Assembly: GCA_028023455.1 (NCBI GenBank)
Contig: JAQFVV010006293.1
Location: forward strand, 1,995,844-2,059,843
Length of the DNA: 64,000 bases
DNA from: Epiperipatus broadwayi
Lineage: Eukaryota > Onychophora > Udeonychophora > Euonychophora > Peripatidae
Direction: 5' to 3'
A program made the translations under genes and the position numbers. Position 1 is the first letter of the stretch. Every line of letters begins with the position of its first letter. Shown here in pieces: positions 1-12,360 of the stretch. A model generated the notes under the pieces. The model did no database searches. It saw only the letters and a program-made list of their open reading frames with translations, and was not told the DNA's origin.

Positions 1-2905
1 CAACCCTATTTAAAGGATTCTGACTACCATGGAAGTGAGAGACATCTAAAAATGGCCTATTTCACACAGGCTGGCTAGATTGTCATGTCTGGGGAATTAA
101 AGCAATAAAAATAAACATTAATAATAATAGTGGTAAACCAGGAAGTAATAGTATATAAGTGAATATTATATATATCCTAATTTTTGCCTAAATAAAAGTA
201 TGCAAAATGTGTGAACTTGACTTGATACAAACTCTCTAAGATCTGAACAGAAGATTGCATTGGTAGCTAAAGAGCAATCAACATTAACATTGACATAGCT
301 GCACTTAAGGAAACTCAACCTTCTTTCACTTGAATATCACAAGTACATTGCTACGAGCTTTTTTAGAAGGGCAAACCAACCAATAAAAGTAAATTGCATA
401 GTGTTCATTTTGTAATAAGATCTAATTTAGTATTTTCTATCTTTGGAATTCTTCAAACCACCAATAAATGGCTAATAGTGCTTACACAACAATATCTATG
501 TTCTTTTTATTGGTGCGTTTGCTTCAACAGTAAGTGAAGTTTAGAAAGAAAAAAGCTTTTTTAGTCTTTGCTTGATAGTATTGTTACATTAAAGCCATTA
601 AAAGATTGATTTTTATTTTTTTTGGAGACTTTAATTGCAATGATGGCATATATGCAAGACTTTGTCCAAATGTTTTTGGAAGTAACAGTATTGGCAATAT
701 AAATATAAATATTTCATTGTTATTGAATTTTCACAAACATTTTGGTTAGGCAGAAAATTCACTATAAATAAATGAATGTATCCACACAATGATTTTTGAT
801 ATGTAACATTATAATTTGGAGTTACAATACAATAGAAATTCACATTGTGCAAGCATTTAAAACAAATATTATTGGAAAGATCATACATTAATATGATCCA
901 AGGTTGCAATGATAAATTTCAACAGCCATTAAACACTAAAATTATTAATTTTGACTTTCAAGGTTGTCATATTTCTGAAACATAAAATTGTCTTAAACAA
1001 TAGAATGCTGCCAAGTATGCCAACAGCATTGCTTTCATTTAATAAATTAATCATTTTTATATATTTTCCTATTTATAATATTTTATAAGTTTTCTTAACC
1101 TTTTTTTCATAAAAATGATAAAAGCAAGCATTTATTTCAGTTTATTATTGAATGTTGTGTATCTGTTCCATCCAAAATGCTATGCTCTGATAACATTTTC
1201 TCACACTGTCATATCTTTGTTTTGTGGAAGAACTGATTGAACCAAATCTAGATAGTATTAAGAAATTATATTAAGAAGTCATATCATTGTTTACCACTTA
1301 GACAAGACAGTAGTTCCAAGATATTTGTAACAATCAGTCTTGATTAATACTGTACAATTAATTAGCTATTATCTTGCAAGAATAGTAAGGCTGTGAACTA
1401 TACTATATCAAAGTATGACTTCTATTATATGCTACAAAAGAAAATTTAATCAGACAAACAAAAATATAAATAAACAAAAAAAATAAAATTCACAAATTTA
1501 ATACAATTTACAATACTCAAGCAGCCATTTTCATTTCTGAACACTACAGGATGATCATGTTTAAAAAAAAAAATTTTGTAAATAAATTTTAAATTATATC
1601 AGCAGCTGTTTTTTCATCTTCAAGCATGATAAAAGAGGCACGTATATTTTATTTTTTCTTTATTATTCTTTCTGAATTTGATATGCTACATTTTGCATAA
1701 TAAAATTTTTTAATCATAATGCTAAAAGTTTTACAAAATTTTAGAATACTATTTTAATACTGACTTTTAAAATATCCCAACAATTAGACCATACTTTCTT
1801 GATAAAGTGACTAGTTTATTATGTGTTTGTACGAGAAAAAAGTTATTGAAAATAAATAAAATATTGCCCAGAGTTTATTTAATTGTGATAAGTTTTAGAT
1901 ATTTTGTCATTTACTTATATTATTTAAAAAACAAAAATGCAGTACAATATTTTTTTTTCTTTTTATTCTTATTCTTTCAATGAATAAAAGATAATATAAA
2001 CATGTCTCTTCGATTTATTATTAATAACTATATTTAAAAAATGTGTTTATATTTTAATTTATATGTGTGTGCTGAAAAATACTGCATACTTGCAGTTCCA
2101 TAAACAATACATATTCTACTATAATCAAAGTTTATTAACCAATCATGAGCTATATGCAAAAGGAGCTGAAAACAAAATATAAAGTATATCGTTAGCTCCT
2201 GTCTTGTTAAAAATATTTTTATTAAAATTATTATATGTAGTACATTGAGTACATCCTATTCGTTGCTTCTTATTGTATATATTTTTGTAATAATAATAAT
2301 ATATTTATATAAGAACAATTGTAATTTTAGAATAAACAAATGTATTGTTAAATGTTGCATAATTGATTTTTTATTGGCAAGATTATTTGGATTTCTTGAG
2401 TTTTATTGATAAAGAAAAAATTGGAAATGATAAATTTAAATATAAAAATCAAAACTAGTATTTGTATTTTAAAATAACTAATTTTAATTAGATAAATACT
2501 ATATTTAAAACTTAAAAGAAACATAAAAAAAAAACATTTAAAAGTATTAATTTTAATTTAAACGTTTGGTTCAGTTCTTATTTTGATTTGTAATGAAAAA
2601 TTTATTTTTCTTCTTTTCTCTCTGAACTTAACTGTATACCATCTTTCTTAAATGGTGTATTATGGAGCTTGGTTAACTAAAAAGAAGAATCATGGCTGAT
2701 TCTCTGACATTAATCTTATTATCAGTAACTTGATTAAAAAGAAATGTCATTTTTTATTTATCCAAAAATAAATTAAATATGGAGGCTTTCCTAATCAATA
2801 TATAAATATAAAGGCAAGCATTCAATGATTGATAAGATGTCTTAAAAGTGATTGGTATATTAAAACTATAAAGAAGATAGATATATTTATTAATCATGAT
2901 AACTT
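1..2905. other. AT-rich non-coding sequence, nothing recognised
   Basis: The stretch consists of AT-rich sequence with short homopolymers and TA runs. The few open frames are short (below about 95 codons), rich in Ile, Tyr, Asn and Phe, and show no domain motif, as expected by chance in such a composition. No repeat or RNA gene was recognised. Confidence 0.6.
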
Positions 2906-2909
2906 TAGT

Positions 2910-3257
2910 AGGTGTGATATGTTGGACTATTTCCATCATCTATGAGTGAATGTTAACAGAATAGCTCAATTGGCTAGGGTGGTTGCCTTAAATTTGATAT
3001 TCAAGAAAAGGTATGAGTTAAACTTCTATGCAAATATTCTCACTGTGCATATTAGGCCAGCATCACCTGAAGAAGAGTGGAGAATAATACTACTCAAAAT
3101 GTAGTATAATTACTAACCTGTGTTGTCTATGTGTGTGGTGTGTGTGTGTTATTACTAACAAGTTGTTTGTATTTGAAAAGTTTAAATAAAGTTTAAAATT
3201 TTCTATACATTTAACATTTACTCATAGATGATGGAAATAGTCCAACATATCACATCT
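2910..3257. repeat. 47-bp inverted repeat flanking a SINE-like unit
   Basis: Bases 2910-2956 and 3211-3257 are reverse complements of each other with about two mismatches over 47 bases; the core GGACTATTTCCATCATCTA is identical. The arms enclose about 254 bases that begin with a tRNA-like segment. The arms do not look like part of a tRNA-derived SINE. They could be terminal inverted repeats of a small DNA element, or flanking DNA duplicated in inverted orientation. Confidence 0.75.
2957..3210 (+). mobile_element. tRNA-derived SINE-like unit
   Basis: The segment opens with TAGCTCAATTGGCTAGGGTG, which resembles the D-arm/A-box of a tRNA. About 45 bases on comes GGTATGAGTTAAACTTC, a decayed B-box. 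The remainder holds a CTGAAGAAGAG motif at about 3068, a TG-rich run (3128-3150) and an AT-rich tail. No clear target duplication was found, only the enclosing inverted repeat. The family is not recognised. Confidence 0.4.
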
Positions 3258-3639
3258 AATAATATACCATCATCACAAACCTTAAGGCAAATAATAACTT
3301 TGGTTCTTTTTTTTTTTTTGATTCATCAAAAGTAACATATGGATTTGCGATATAGTAACAATTTTATTAAATCCATCAGTGGCACTCTTATAAACAAAAC
3401 TATTTTGATCTTCTTTTGAATGATAATAAAAGAATTGATATTACAACTTTTAATGTTTTTGTTGTTTTTTCCCCATTTAGATTTAGTCAATGATATTCAG
3501 CATAGTGAAGTTAGAATATCTCTTTATAATCTTAAAAATAGCTGCAGTTTCTTGACAAAATGGAGAAATTTTAAAATATAATGGTGATAGAATCTTTTTT
3601 TTTTTTTTACAATTTTTAGTAACATATGAGCTTGTGAAG

Positions 3640-4215
3640 TTGTGCCATCTGATTTTAAGTATGTTTCTATTGTTCTATTTCAAAAAAATAAAGAGAATCG
3701 ACAAGATTGTAGTAATTATTATAGAATATTACATTATTACCCATTAAAGCAAAAGTACTTTCAAGGATATTATCAGATACTTAGTCAAAAAGCACTATAG
3801 ACATGACTTTGTTGCCAGGCAAAACTAAGAAACATGTTAGGAACAAAATAATGATTTATATATATTGCTTCTATTGATTTAATCACCAAAATTTATTCAT
3901 ATTATACAGATCATCCTTTTCAAGCTATTTTGCATGCGCTTTTTATGAGTCTTAATAATAAAGCACAGTGCTATAAAAAAATAAATGCTTATTTTCATAT
4001 TATACAGATAAGTTTATAACTACATGTGGAAAATCTGAGGCATTTGAAATATAAATAAGGATTTATATTATCTCCAACTTTGGTTTTTAATTTTTTTTAA
4101 CAATGAACTGTAGAACTGTTCATAGGTCACTTAATGAATCAGAATTCAAGTTGCACTATAGGTTTGATGGTGAGTTTTTTCATTTGAACTGAGTAAAAGT
4201 GAAAACAATAATTTT
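3640..4215 (+). pseudogene. Decayed non-LTR reverse transcriptase fragment
   Basis: Translated pieces in shifting plus-strand frames keep the order of a LINE reverse transcriptase: a VP-DFK...SIVLFQKNKENRQDCSNYY-like finger segment near 3645-3720, an ASIDL motif-A-like piece near 3866-3880, and YRFDGEFFHLN near 4158-4185. The last resembles a conserved segment downstream of motif B in some invertebrate LINEs (from general knowledge of such families). Stops and frameshifts are frequent, so this is an old non-functional remnant. The clade is uncertain. Confidence 0.55.
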
Positions 4216-4689
4216 GACTTTCGGATTACAATATACTGTTGATTGTACTATTTTTTTCCACTTTAAAAGGAAATCTAGAAAATGTAGTTAATGTTTTGAA
4301 TGCAACATATAATTTTTTTGTTTAATAATTAACGATCAAAGAAAGCTTCATATGTTACTTGTTTTTTTTAAAAAAAAAAATAGTAGAAAATATATCAAAT
4401 TAACCATGGGTGGGTTTTTATTCGTTTGTTCATAATGATAAAACCTAAGGTACTGCTGTATTGAATTAATAAGAGTGCAATTAATTTGTTCTCATAAATA
4501 AAATGTGACTGACAGGCTTTAAAAAATGTTTGCTTAAAAATTACAAATAATAACGGAAAACCTTAACTAAATCTTAATCAGTTATTTGTGTCTACAAGTG
4601 AGCAAGTTTCTGCTGAAATTTTTGCTCACGTGTAAATAAATTTAAAAGAAGTATTGTTTAAACAATCCCATGCTAGTTCAATTAATCAC

Positions 4690-5400
4690 AGAATTTGAGT
4701 ACGGAGAAAGAAATGAAAAAGGTAGTAGACTTATGGAATTTGCTGGAAAATGAAATCTGTATTATATTAATTCTTTTATAAAAAAATAAAATAAAATAAA
4801 CACTTATGTAAAAATGAACGTGGAAGCATTCAAATGAAGGTACAGCAGTATTAAATTATATTTTGACCAACTACTGAAATGCACTTAATAGATTCAATTA
4901 TAGAAAATAATAAAACTAGAAAGGCAAAATCTATTAAAAAAGAAAAATCCTCATCTTCAGAAATATTTCAGTGGATTTAAGCTTGAACTTGCAAATTATT
5001 TTAAATATTAGCAAGACTTCAGTGATGGATTGGACTTGAATCAAATAAATAAAAAAGTGACTAATTTCTAATAAACTACTAAATTGATAAATCATACAAA
5101 GAAACAATAATAATGTATAAAGAAAGGAAGGAATATGAAATTATATAAAACTTACCCATTTAGAAAAATAAAATTTTTGAATTGTAAAATAATAATAAAT
5201 TAATTACATAAGGAAATGTAACTATGGATTCAGTAAGAAAAGCTATAGAAAAGAAATCTCAAGAGGATTGGCTGTATAAAAAAGAAAAAGAAAACTTTGA
5301 TTTTAATAAAAGTGCAATTAAGAACAAAATAGTAGAAATTTAATGAAATCATCAGAATAACAAAGATGGTAGTTGAGGTAAAGAGAGGAAAAAAAAAGAG
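4690..5400 (+). pseudogene. RTE-like LINE endonuclease fragment, decayed
   Basis: Near 4693-4755 the plus strand reads FEYGERNEKGSRLMEFAGK, matching the stretch after the GDFN motif in RTE-type endonucleases (general pattern FG-GERNERG-RLxxFA). Downstream pieces to about 5400 keep RTE-like lysine-rich linker character with many stops. It may be part of the same ancient insertion as 3640-4215, although the endonuclease lying downstream of a reverse transcriptase piece implies separate or rearranged copies. The outer limits are approximate. Confidence 0.5.
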
Positions 5401-5779
5401 TTTGCCAATCTACACAATGTAAGGCTATTTGATCTGTATCATAGATAAAGAATGGTTCATCCCATGGGCATAGAAGTCCCATGATTCACAAGAATTCAGT
5501 ATAACAGGAAATTAAAACTCAATTTTTGAGCTTATTATGTAAAACTCAAAATTAATTTAGAGTTACACCAATAGACATGACATTGAATGAAAGAGCAAAC
5601 TTCTCTTTATGTATAAGCCACATAAGGTTTCTTTCAAACAACAATCTAAATGCCACTGTTTGGCTGAGACAGGAATGCTCATATTGAAAAAGCAAACTCC
5701 TTTATAGGTATATGGGACATACAATTAATCACATGATCACCATTTCTTATGCTTGTTTAAAACAGGCAAACTCTATAAA
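5401..5779. other. Non-coding stretch with a short direct repeat
   Basis: No ORF or domain was recognised. A segment near 5640-5685 (ACAACAATCTAAATG followed by TGGCTGAGACAGGAATGCTC) recurs in diverged, direct orientation near 6150-6210 (ACAACAATTTAAAATG, then TGGTTGAGGCAGGCATGCTC). The foldback element at 5780-6103 therefore sits between direct copies of another repeat. Confidence 0.45.
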
Positions 5780-6103
5780 GTATTGTCACTCAGTGCAAGC
5801 CAGAGTAATCAATGGATGCCAGAAATCTTGTGCATAAAATCCCCATCTAGTGCCTACTCATCCAATATCCCCAGACTAGTTTCTGGATTGTGACCTTCGT
5901 CAGTGAGGAGCCTTGGATCTCGCTTGTGGCCTTCATCAGTGAGGAGCCTTGAATCTGAGAGCACAGTTCCAAGGCTCCTCACTGATGAAATCCACAAACC
6001 AGAAACTAGTCTGGCATATTGGATGAGTAGGCACTATATTGGGATTTTATGCAGAAGCCTTTTGGCATCCATTGATTACTTTGTCTTGCACTGAGTGGCA
6101 ATA
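5780..6103. repeat. Foldback repeat with hammerhead-like CTGAYGA/GAAAC motifs
   Basis: Bases 5780-5919 and 5967-6103 are long imperfect reverse complements, including AGTGCCTACTCATCCAATAT and its complement. The spacer (5924-5957) is a further copy of 5888-5921, a 34-base unit containing CAGTGAGGAGCCTTG. On the plus strand CTGATGA (5982-5988) is followed 13 bases later by GAAAC (6002-6006); the minus strand has CTGACGA (5897-5903) with GAAAC (5879-5883). These are the two conserved cores of a hammerhead ribozyme, a motif known from Penelope-like elements. Stem II pairing is weak, so function is doubtful. Confidence 0.65.
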
Positions 6104-6544
6104 CTGTATTGAGTGTTTTGTCTATTTTAATCACATACAATTCCCTTTATACAACAATTTAAAATGTAAAAAAAGAAAAACTATCTGGTTGAGGCAGGCA
6201 TGCTCAAACTGGTTGATACTTTATAAGGACAATGCCAATAATTATAGTGAAAAAATGCAGCAGGACACATGTAATATATGACAGCTCTTGAATGACAGTA
6301 AACAAAAAATCTTGACAAAAATCAGAACCCAATCCAAATATCCCAAGAGATTTAGGCCAAATTGAATCAAGCAACATATTATATTAAAATATGAATTCAA
6401 GTATTGCATTTTGTCAACATATACAGATTAAATATTAATCATCTTTGCTTCTTCATTTAATTAAGTTATATTCCCTTATAGAGTCATAGTAGCTCAAACA
6501 TATTTCAAACAAAAGTATAATTATTCCTGAAAATATAAGGAAGG

Positions 6545-8420
6545 CATTCTATATCTTGTTCAGATGTAACAGAGTCTGAAACTGAATTTCACTAGTGATT
6601 GCCACATGTCTGGAAAAACTCAAGAGTATCAGAGCAAGATTCAACTCCTTCAAGATATCTGAATAGCAATCATTAAAATTCCTAGGGCAAATAATTTCAT
6701 GTCTGAGCTAAAAAACCTGATCTAAAAAAGGTCAAAGCTATCCATAAAATCCTGAAACTAAGAAATTATGTAAACAAGTACAAACATTTTTCAATCTGAT
6801 AAACTTTTTAAAGATATTTCTAAAATAAAAAGTGCTTGTCATATAATCCTTGTGCAATTTGTTAAAAAAAGTACAAAAGTGGAACTGGAAGAATGAGAGC
6901 AAGAGAGCACTTAATTGACAAGGTTTTGGCTTCAAAGCGTTTTTTGATTTATTATGATTCCAGTGTAAATGTAATCTTAATAACCCAATTCATTAATTCT
7001 GGTTTTGGTGTAGTTTTAAGCCATCCAATGACAAATGTGGAGAAGCATTAGGAACTTTATCTGATGTTAAAAGAAATTATAACCGCTTCAATATGTTATT
7101 GATAATGATTTTTATAGTAAAGAAATTTTATTACTATCATAAAACCTTTATTGGATATTTTCTCAATAATTAAAATAACACCTGACCTCACTTAAACTGT
7201 CAAATGCTACAGTGATTAAACTTGTTGTCAGGATATGATATTAAACTAGAATATGAAAAGGAAAAATAATACAGTATCAGATAATTCCAATTATAATAGA
7301 ACTACAGTAAATTAAAAAGATATTAATTTGGTAGGGAAAAACAACCAATTTATTGGTAAAAAGTTAACAACTTTGATAAGAAAGAGATGGCCATATAAAT
7401 AAAATATTTTCATCACAAAAAGAGATTCTCCATATGCAAAAATTTGTATCTCTATGAATGATAAAGTGATAGTACTTATGGAAATCTGGATGAAAGTGAT
7501 TATAGTTTCTACAATACTGGCATCACAGTGTAGTCAAACAAAAGTGTTAGCTATAAATTATGTTGGTACCCCAGCATAGATTGATTGATAGAATATGTTA
7601 AACTTTACAAATTAGGTCTATATGCCAAAATCTGTATTAATCCCACCAAATAATATATAGCTTGATAAAGGTTAAATAAATCATGGATCTAATTACACAT
7701 TGATCATGCTAGATTTTATATATGACATTTAGTTTTATATTGGCAGATTCCTACTAGGAGTGGATATAATGCAAAACTAAAAAATATGAACTTAGAAGAA
7801 ATGATCCTGGCTATTGAGATTTTTGCATGTCATGGTTATTTCAACATGCATTTCGTAGCAACAGTAATATTTACTTCCAAGTTTGAAGATTTTGTAAAAG
7901 AGTGTGAAATACAGTACATTTTGACACCTCTGTGTCTTGATGATGAATAGTACTTTGGAAAGCAGAACTTAAGATGTATTTAAATCAATAAACAAAGCAT
8001 TGTTTATTTTAATGCAGCACCTCATTAACTATAATAGAAAAATCTTCTGAGATATTGATCTCTAGAAAAATATAAAAACACAATGTCACTATTCCTACCA
8101 GAGACAAATCCAAAAACAGTGAAATAGGAAATACAATATATAATGAGATAAATCATGAAAATGTTGGATCAAAGGCATATTTAATAAAATTCTTTTCAAA
8201 CAAATGTTAAATGAAATCATCTAATAATGCATAAGTATTTAAATCTAAATTTGGCAATGCAAAACTGGGAGCAATGTCATGAAAAAAGAATGGAACAAAA
8301 GCGTAAAATCATTTCCAGAAATGAGTCCAGTGAAGTAGAGCTGCAAGAAAGAAAGGTGCAGCAGAAAAGCAGTTTAATGATAAGCAAATTATTTCCCTAC
8401 AAGCACAATGATCACTAGAA
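6545..8420 (+). pseudogene. Decayed Ty3/gypsy pol (RT-RNase H-integrase)
   Basis: Pieces of a gypsy polyprotein occur in the right order on the plus strand in shifting frames. Around 6730-6935 a connection region ends in NLLKKVQKWNWKNE, like the conserved KLLKKxxxWxW. Near 7005-7075 GFGVVLSHPMTN matches the RNase H start, and near 7215-7255 LLSGYDIKLEYEK matches the SGYD-IEY segment. Near 7816-7915 IFACHGYFN...TSKFEDFVKE matches the integrase core (FxxHGLPxxxVSDNG...FxxEFxxF), with the catalytic region eroded. Near 8317-8350 SSEVELQERKV matches the integrase C-terminal VELQDGR motif. Dozens of stops and frameshifts make it a fossil. No flanking LTRs were recognised. Confidence 0.7.
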
Positions 8421-11400
8421 ATTGGAAAATGCCACTCAAAAAAAAAAAAAAAACTGATAACTTCAAAAAGTAAAACACTTTTTTGAAGTGAAGTTGGAGG
8501 AGGTGTTCTATAAATAAAAATAAAAAAAATTATTTAGACTGTTGAGAATAAACATCTGAAAAAGAATACAGGTTTAGACTTATTAAAAAGCAGTGATCAA
8601 CAGCTCAAGCCTTGAGAAAATGAAAGAAAAGATTCAGAAAGATTAAGGATCAAACCAGACTAATGCAAACTGCAGAACACAAAGAGCTAGAAATGCTAAA
8701 CTTTTGGAGCTGATTTGAAAGCATCTAGCAAGTATGGATATTGATATCAAGAATATGGGCAAAGTCTATCTAGCTAACCCTAGTGAACTCCATCATAGTA
8801 ACATACTAAAGCAGCCATGGGGACTATATGATCAGATAGACTTTATATATATATATTATAAATTTTTTGATTAGCTTATAAATAAAAATTTATATTGTAT
8901 TTTTAAATCTCTAAAATATATATCAATTTATCTGATCAAACTAAAGTAGCATAAAGTATATATATATATATATGCTGTAGTTCCATTTTATTGCATAGAT
9001 TCTGCTTTTATATCTAGTAGTTATGTACTCTCTTATTAGTGAGAATATAGCAGTACACAGTATTTCTATTTTTCAAATTTTAACTCAACCATTATGATAT
9101 CAAAAAATATATACATGAATACTACAGTTCTCTTAGTGCATTCATTAATAAAAAATAGTGAATTGCTAAAAATTGTTGTTAAAATATGTTTATTCATATG
9201 CTATGTGAATGCTTATAGTACATATTATTTCTCAATTACATGTGACACATAACCAAAAAATTTACATTTTATTTTTTAAGACAAATGAAAACAGACAAAC
9301 TATATCAAAGGCTTCTAATATTTATTTTTAATTTAACTACCATGTTATAAAAAAATATTTTTAAATTCTACAATTTCTGTAGTACACTTTTATGAAAAGA
9401 TTGAATTTTTTTTTAAAAAAAGTCAATTTATCTATAAGCTGCAAGAATAATATATATTGTTCACAAGTATAAATAGCATATAAAGGCATACTATTTGTGA
9501 TTTTATGCTAAAAGTTTATTTTTAAATTAAATAATGACTACAAAATCTATGGCAAAAACTTATAATATCTGGGTATTCATCAGCAGTGCCAGTGCTCATT
9601 TCCATATAGGACATTCTTCAATTTTAAAAAAATTTCTTTGTTTAAAGAATCATTACAATTGATCCATTATTGTTTTTCTGTTGTAAATAAAATATACAAC
9701 TAAAATGTTCATTCTAAAAATAAGGTCAGCATACCAAATAATTATAGTGAATTACTTAATGTCTGGTAATTTCTAAGTAGATCATGATGTTATAGCAAAC
9801 ATATGTTTACATAGAGAAATCATTCGTGAAAAGGTGACTTGTTAAAAAAAAAATAGTTCACTTTTTATCTTTTATTTAGTCTCAACTTAATATGAAATAT
9901 AAACAAAAAGTTTTTAATTCTATACTAAATGTTTGTGCTCAAAATGTTAATAGAAAAACAATTTTAGTGAATCTGATTAATTTTACATCACCATGTATGC
10001 CCAAAGACCACAGTTTTTGAATGGCGTACAAAAAAGCCAACTTTCATTATTCTATTATTATTATTATTTTCTTTAGAATTAATTTTTATAAGCAATGTAA
10101 CTAATAAATTATTTTTAATTAATCTTTTTCTAATAATATTTGTTAATAAATTACATTTAATAAAAAAATTTAAATTGTGCTTGATTTTTCTATAATTAAT
10201 AATATTTTTGAAACGTATACTTTTTACCATTATAATTATTTGCATGACTTTGTTAGTATTCTTAACAGTTCATAATCTGGAAAGGATCAAGAACTAAGAG
10301 TTTTAGAAGAATAGTATCAACCTATATATATATAAGTATTTCATTTTATTAAATATTTTAATTATATTTTTTCTCAGTAATAAATATTTTTGTAAGCAGA
10401 TTTCTCTTACATGAATCAGTTTCATCTTGATGAAATGTTTAAAAATATGATGAAATCAGTAAATATTTATGTTATATATATATAACTTAAATAAATATTT
10501 ATTAAAAATGAATTTGGGCTGTTGAAAATATTTTACTATTTATTTAATAGAGAACTATATTTCTTGTGGCATATCTAAATTGATAGAAACTTGGAAGCTA
10601 GAATAAGTTTAAAGATTGACAAACAAACTCTATTAGATATTTTGCTTGCTTTATCTAATCAATTTGGATTTTTTTTTTTAAAAAATTATTATTTTTGCAT
10701 TTTGATTTTTTTTTAAAAAAAAAAAAAGGAAATTTTCAAAAAAATCAGTTAAGGGAATGGAAAAGCGTGGTAGATTACTTTCTTTTTTTAAGTCACCTCA
10801 TATATATATATATGAATAAGTTGACTAGATTTAAGGGAAATAAATGATATATTTTTTGGTTATCTTGGCAATATTCCTTTGGAATTTTCACTTGTTTATT
10901 TTCATTAAAAAGCATATCCTTAACACTTTATTATTTAACTAGAAATAAAAAAAGAAAAACTAATTTGGCAGCACATAAAATGTGTTGTTAGTCTACTGGG
11001 TATCTTTTTCAAAAAAAAAAAACCGTTTGAGAAGAAAGAGAGTTTATCAATAAATTTTACTTAATAAAAGAATCTTTCTGACAGAATTATTCTTTCATAT
11101 GTCATAATTTACAACTTGGTTTAAGGCTCAAAAATTAATCATTGAATTTGATTTTTATATTAAAATACTAGTAAGATTAAAAAAGTTATACTTTTTTTTA
11201 AAAAATTTGGATTTTGTTGTTGTTAAGTGACTAGCTTCTAATGTGTTAACTATTTACATTAAGTTGCAAAAACAAATATTTGATTTGTGTTGTAGCTTTT
11301 CAGTAGTCACTTGGAATATTCTCAGTTTAGGATGTATTAAACATTTTTAGATAAAATTGGTTGACTTTTTAAAGATATTGATTAATAATTTGGTTTTTTT

Positions 11401-11925
11401 TTTTATTTGATATTCATTTTAGATAAAAATGTGTCACATATATTTTTTTTATGTGTATCCTCCATTACTGACACTTGTAAGAATCAGGATAACTAACTTT
11501 ATTAATTAAAAAAATGCTTTTTTTTTCACCATTTGAGAAAATGGAAGTTTCATTGACTATAAACTTACAAATGAATTTTTTTTTTTAACTGATTAAGCTT
11601 ATAAAATTATACAGATTGTCATTTTACTTATTGTATGATTATTATATTTTCTGTATTTATAGTATATCACTAATATCTTCTAACTTAAAATGAAGTGATA
11701 TTCTTGCAACATAAATTGTAAATTAGAAGATGCCAAAAAGGTAATTTAGCCCATATTTATCATGAATTCACTCATCTTACTATTTTTCTAACTCAAACAA
11801 TTATGATGATTGAAGATCTTTATAAAACAATCCCAAAAGAAGAACATATTAAAGACCCACAATTAAATCCTTGATGTTAAAAAATGAAAAATATGTAATT
11901 GAGCTGGACCTTGAACTATCCTGTA
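8421..11925. other. AT-rich non-coding sequence with TA microsatellites
   Basis: No gene is seen. The stretch includes short (TA)n runs near 8848-8860, 8955-8973, 10485-10497 and 10799-10814, and many A and T homopolymers. The segment 8580-8830 is less AT-rich and may be transposon-derived, but no motif was recognised. ORFs here are short and of chance composition. Confidence 0.5.
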
Positions 11926-12360
11926 CAATGAAATGCATTTGGAAAATCATTTAATGAACTGAAAGAACAAAAGGACCAGATCTTGATCTAATCACAATAA
12001 AAATTTTAAAAGCACTAGTAAATGTGAAAGTATCTTTATTTAAATATAAAACATGTTATATCTTATTTAAATTATAATTTATTGAAATAAATACTGTATA
12101 ACATAAATATTTCTTCAGAAATTTTGAGTAAAATATAATATATATTTTTAAAAAGAATGTAGTAAAGAGTGGACTTGAGATTTCTTCCATATTTAAAAAA
12201 AATGATAAAAATCCAATATCATGGATTAGAGAGAAGAAATGAGGAAAATGACTTTAAGGACCAGAAACGGAGATATGATGCTGGATTCAAGAGTTTTTAA
12301 TATAAAAGGTAAATGCAGAAAAAGCATTTGAAAATATTAATTGAAATACTTATTTAAAGC
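11926..12360 (+). pseudogene. Possible decayed LINE reverse transcriptase piece
   Basis: Plus-strand fragments resemble the finger region of LINE reverse transcriptases: a KGPDLD-ITIKILKALVN-like piece near 11960-12025 (compare the common GPDxIxxExLKA) and, after a gap, NAEKAFENI near 12310-12340 (compare motif A, DxEKAFDxI). Stops and AT-rich drift separate them. The call rests on two short matches only and could be chance. Confidence 0.25.
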
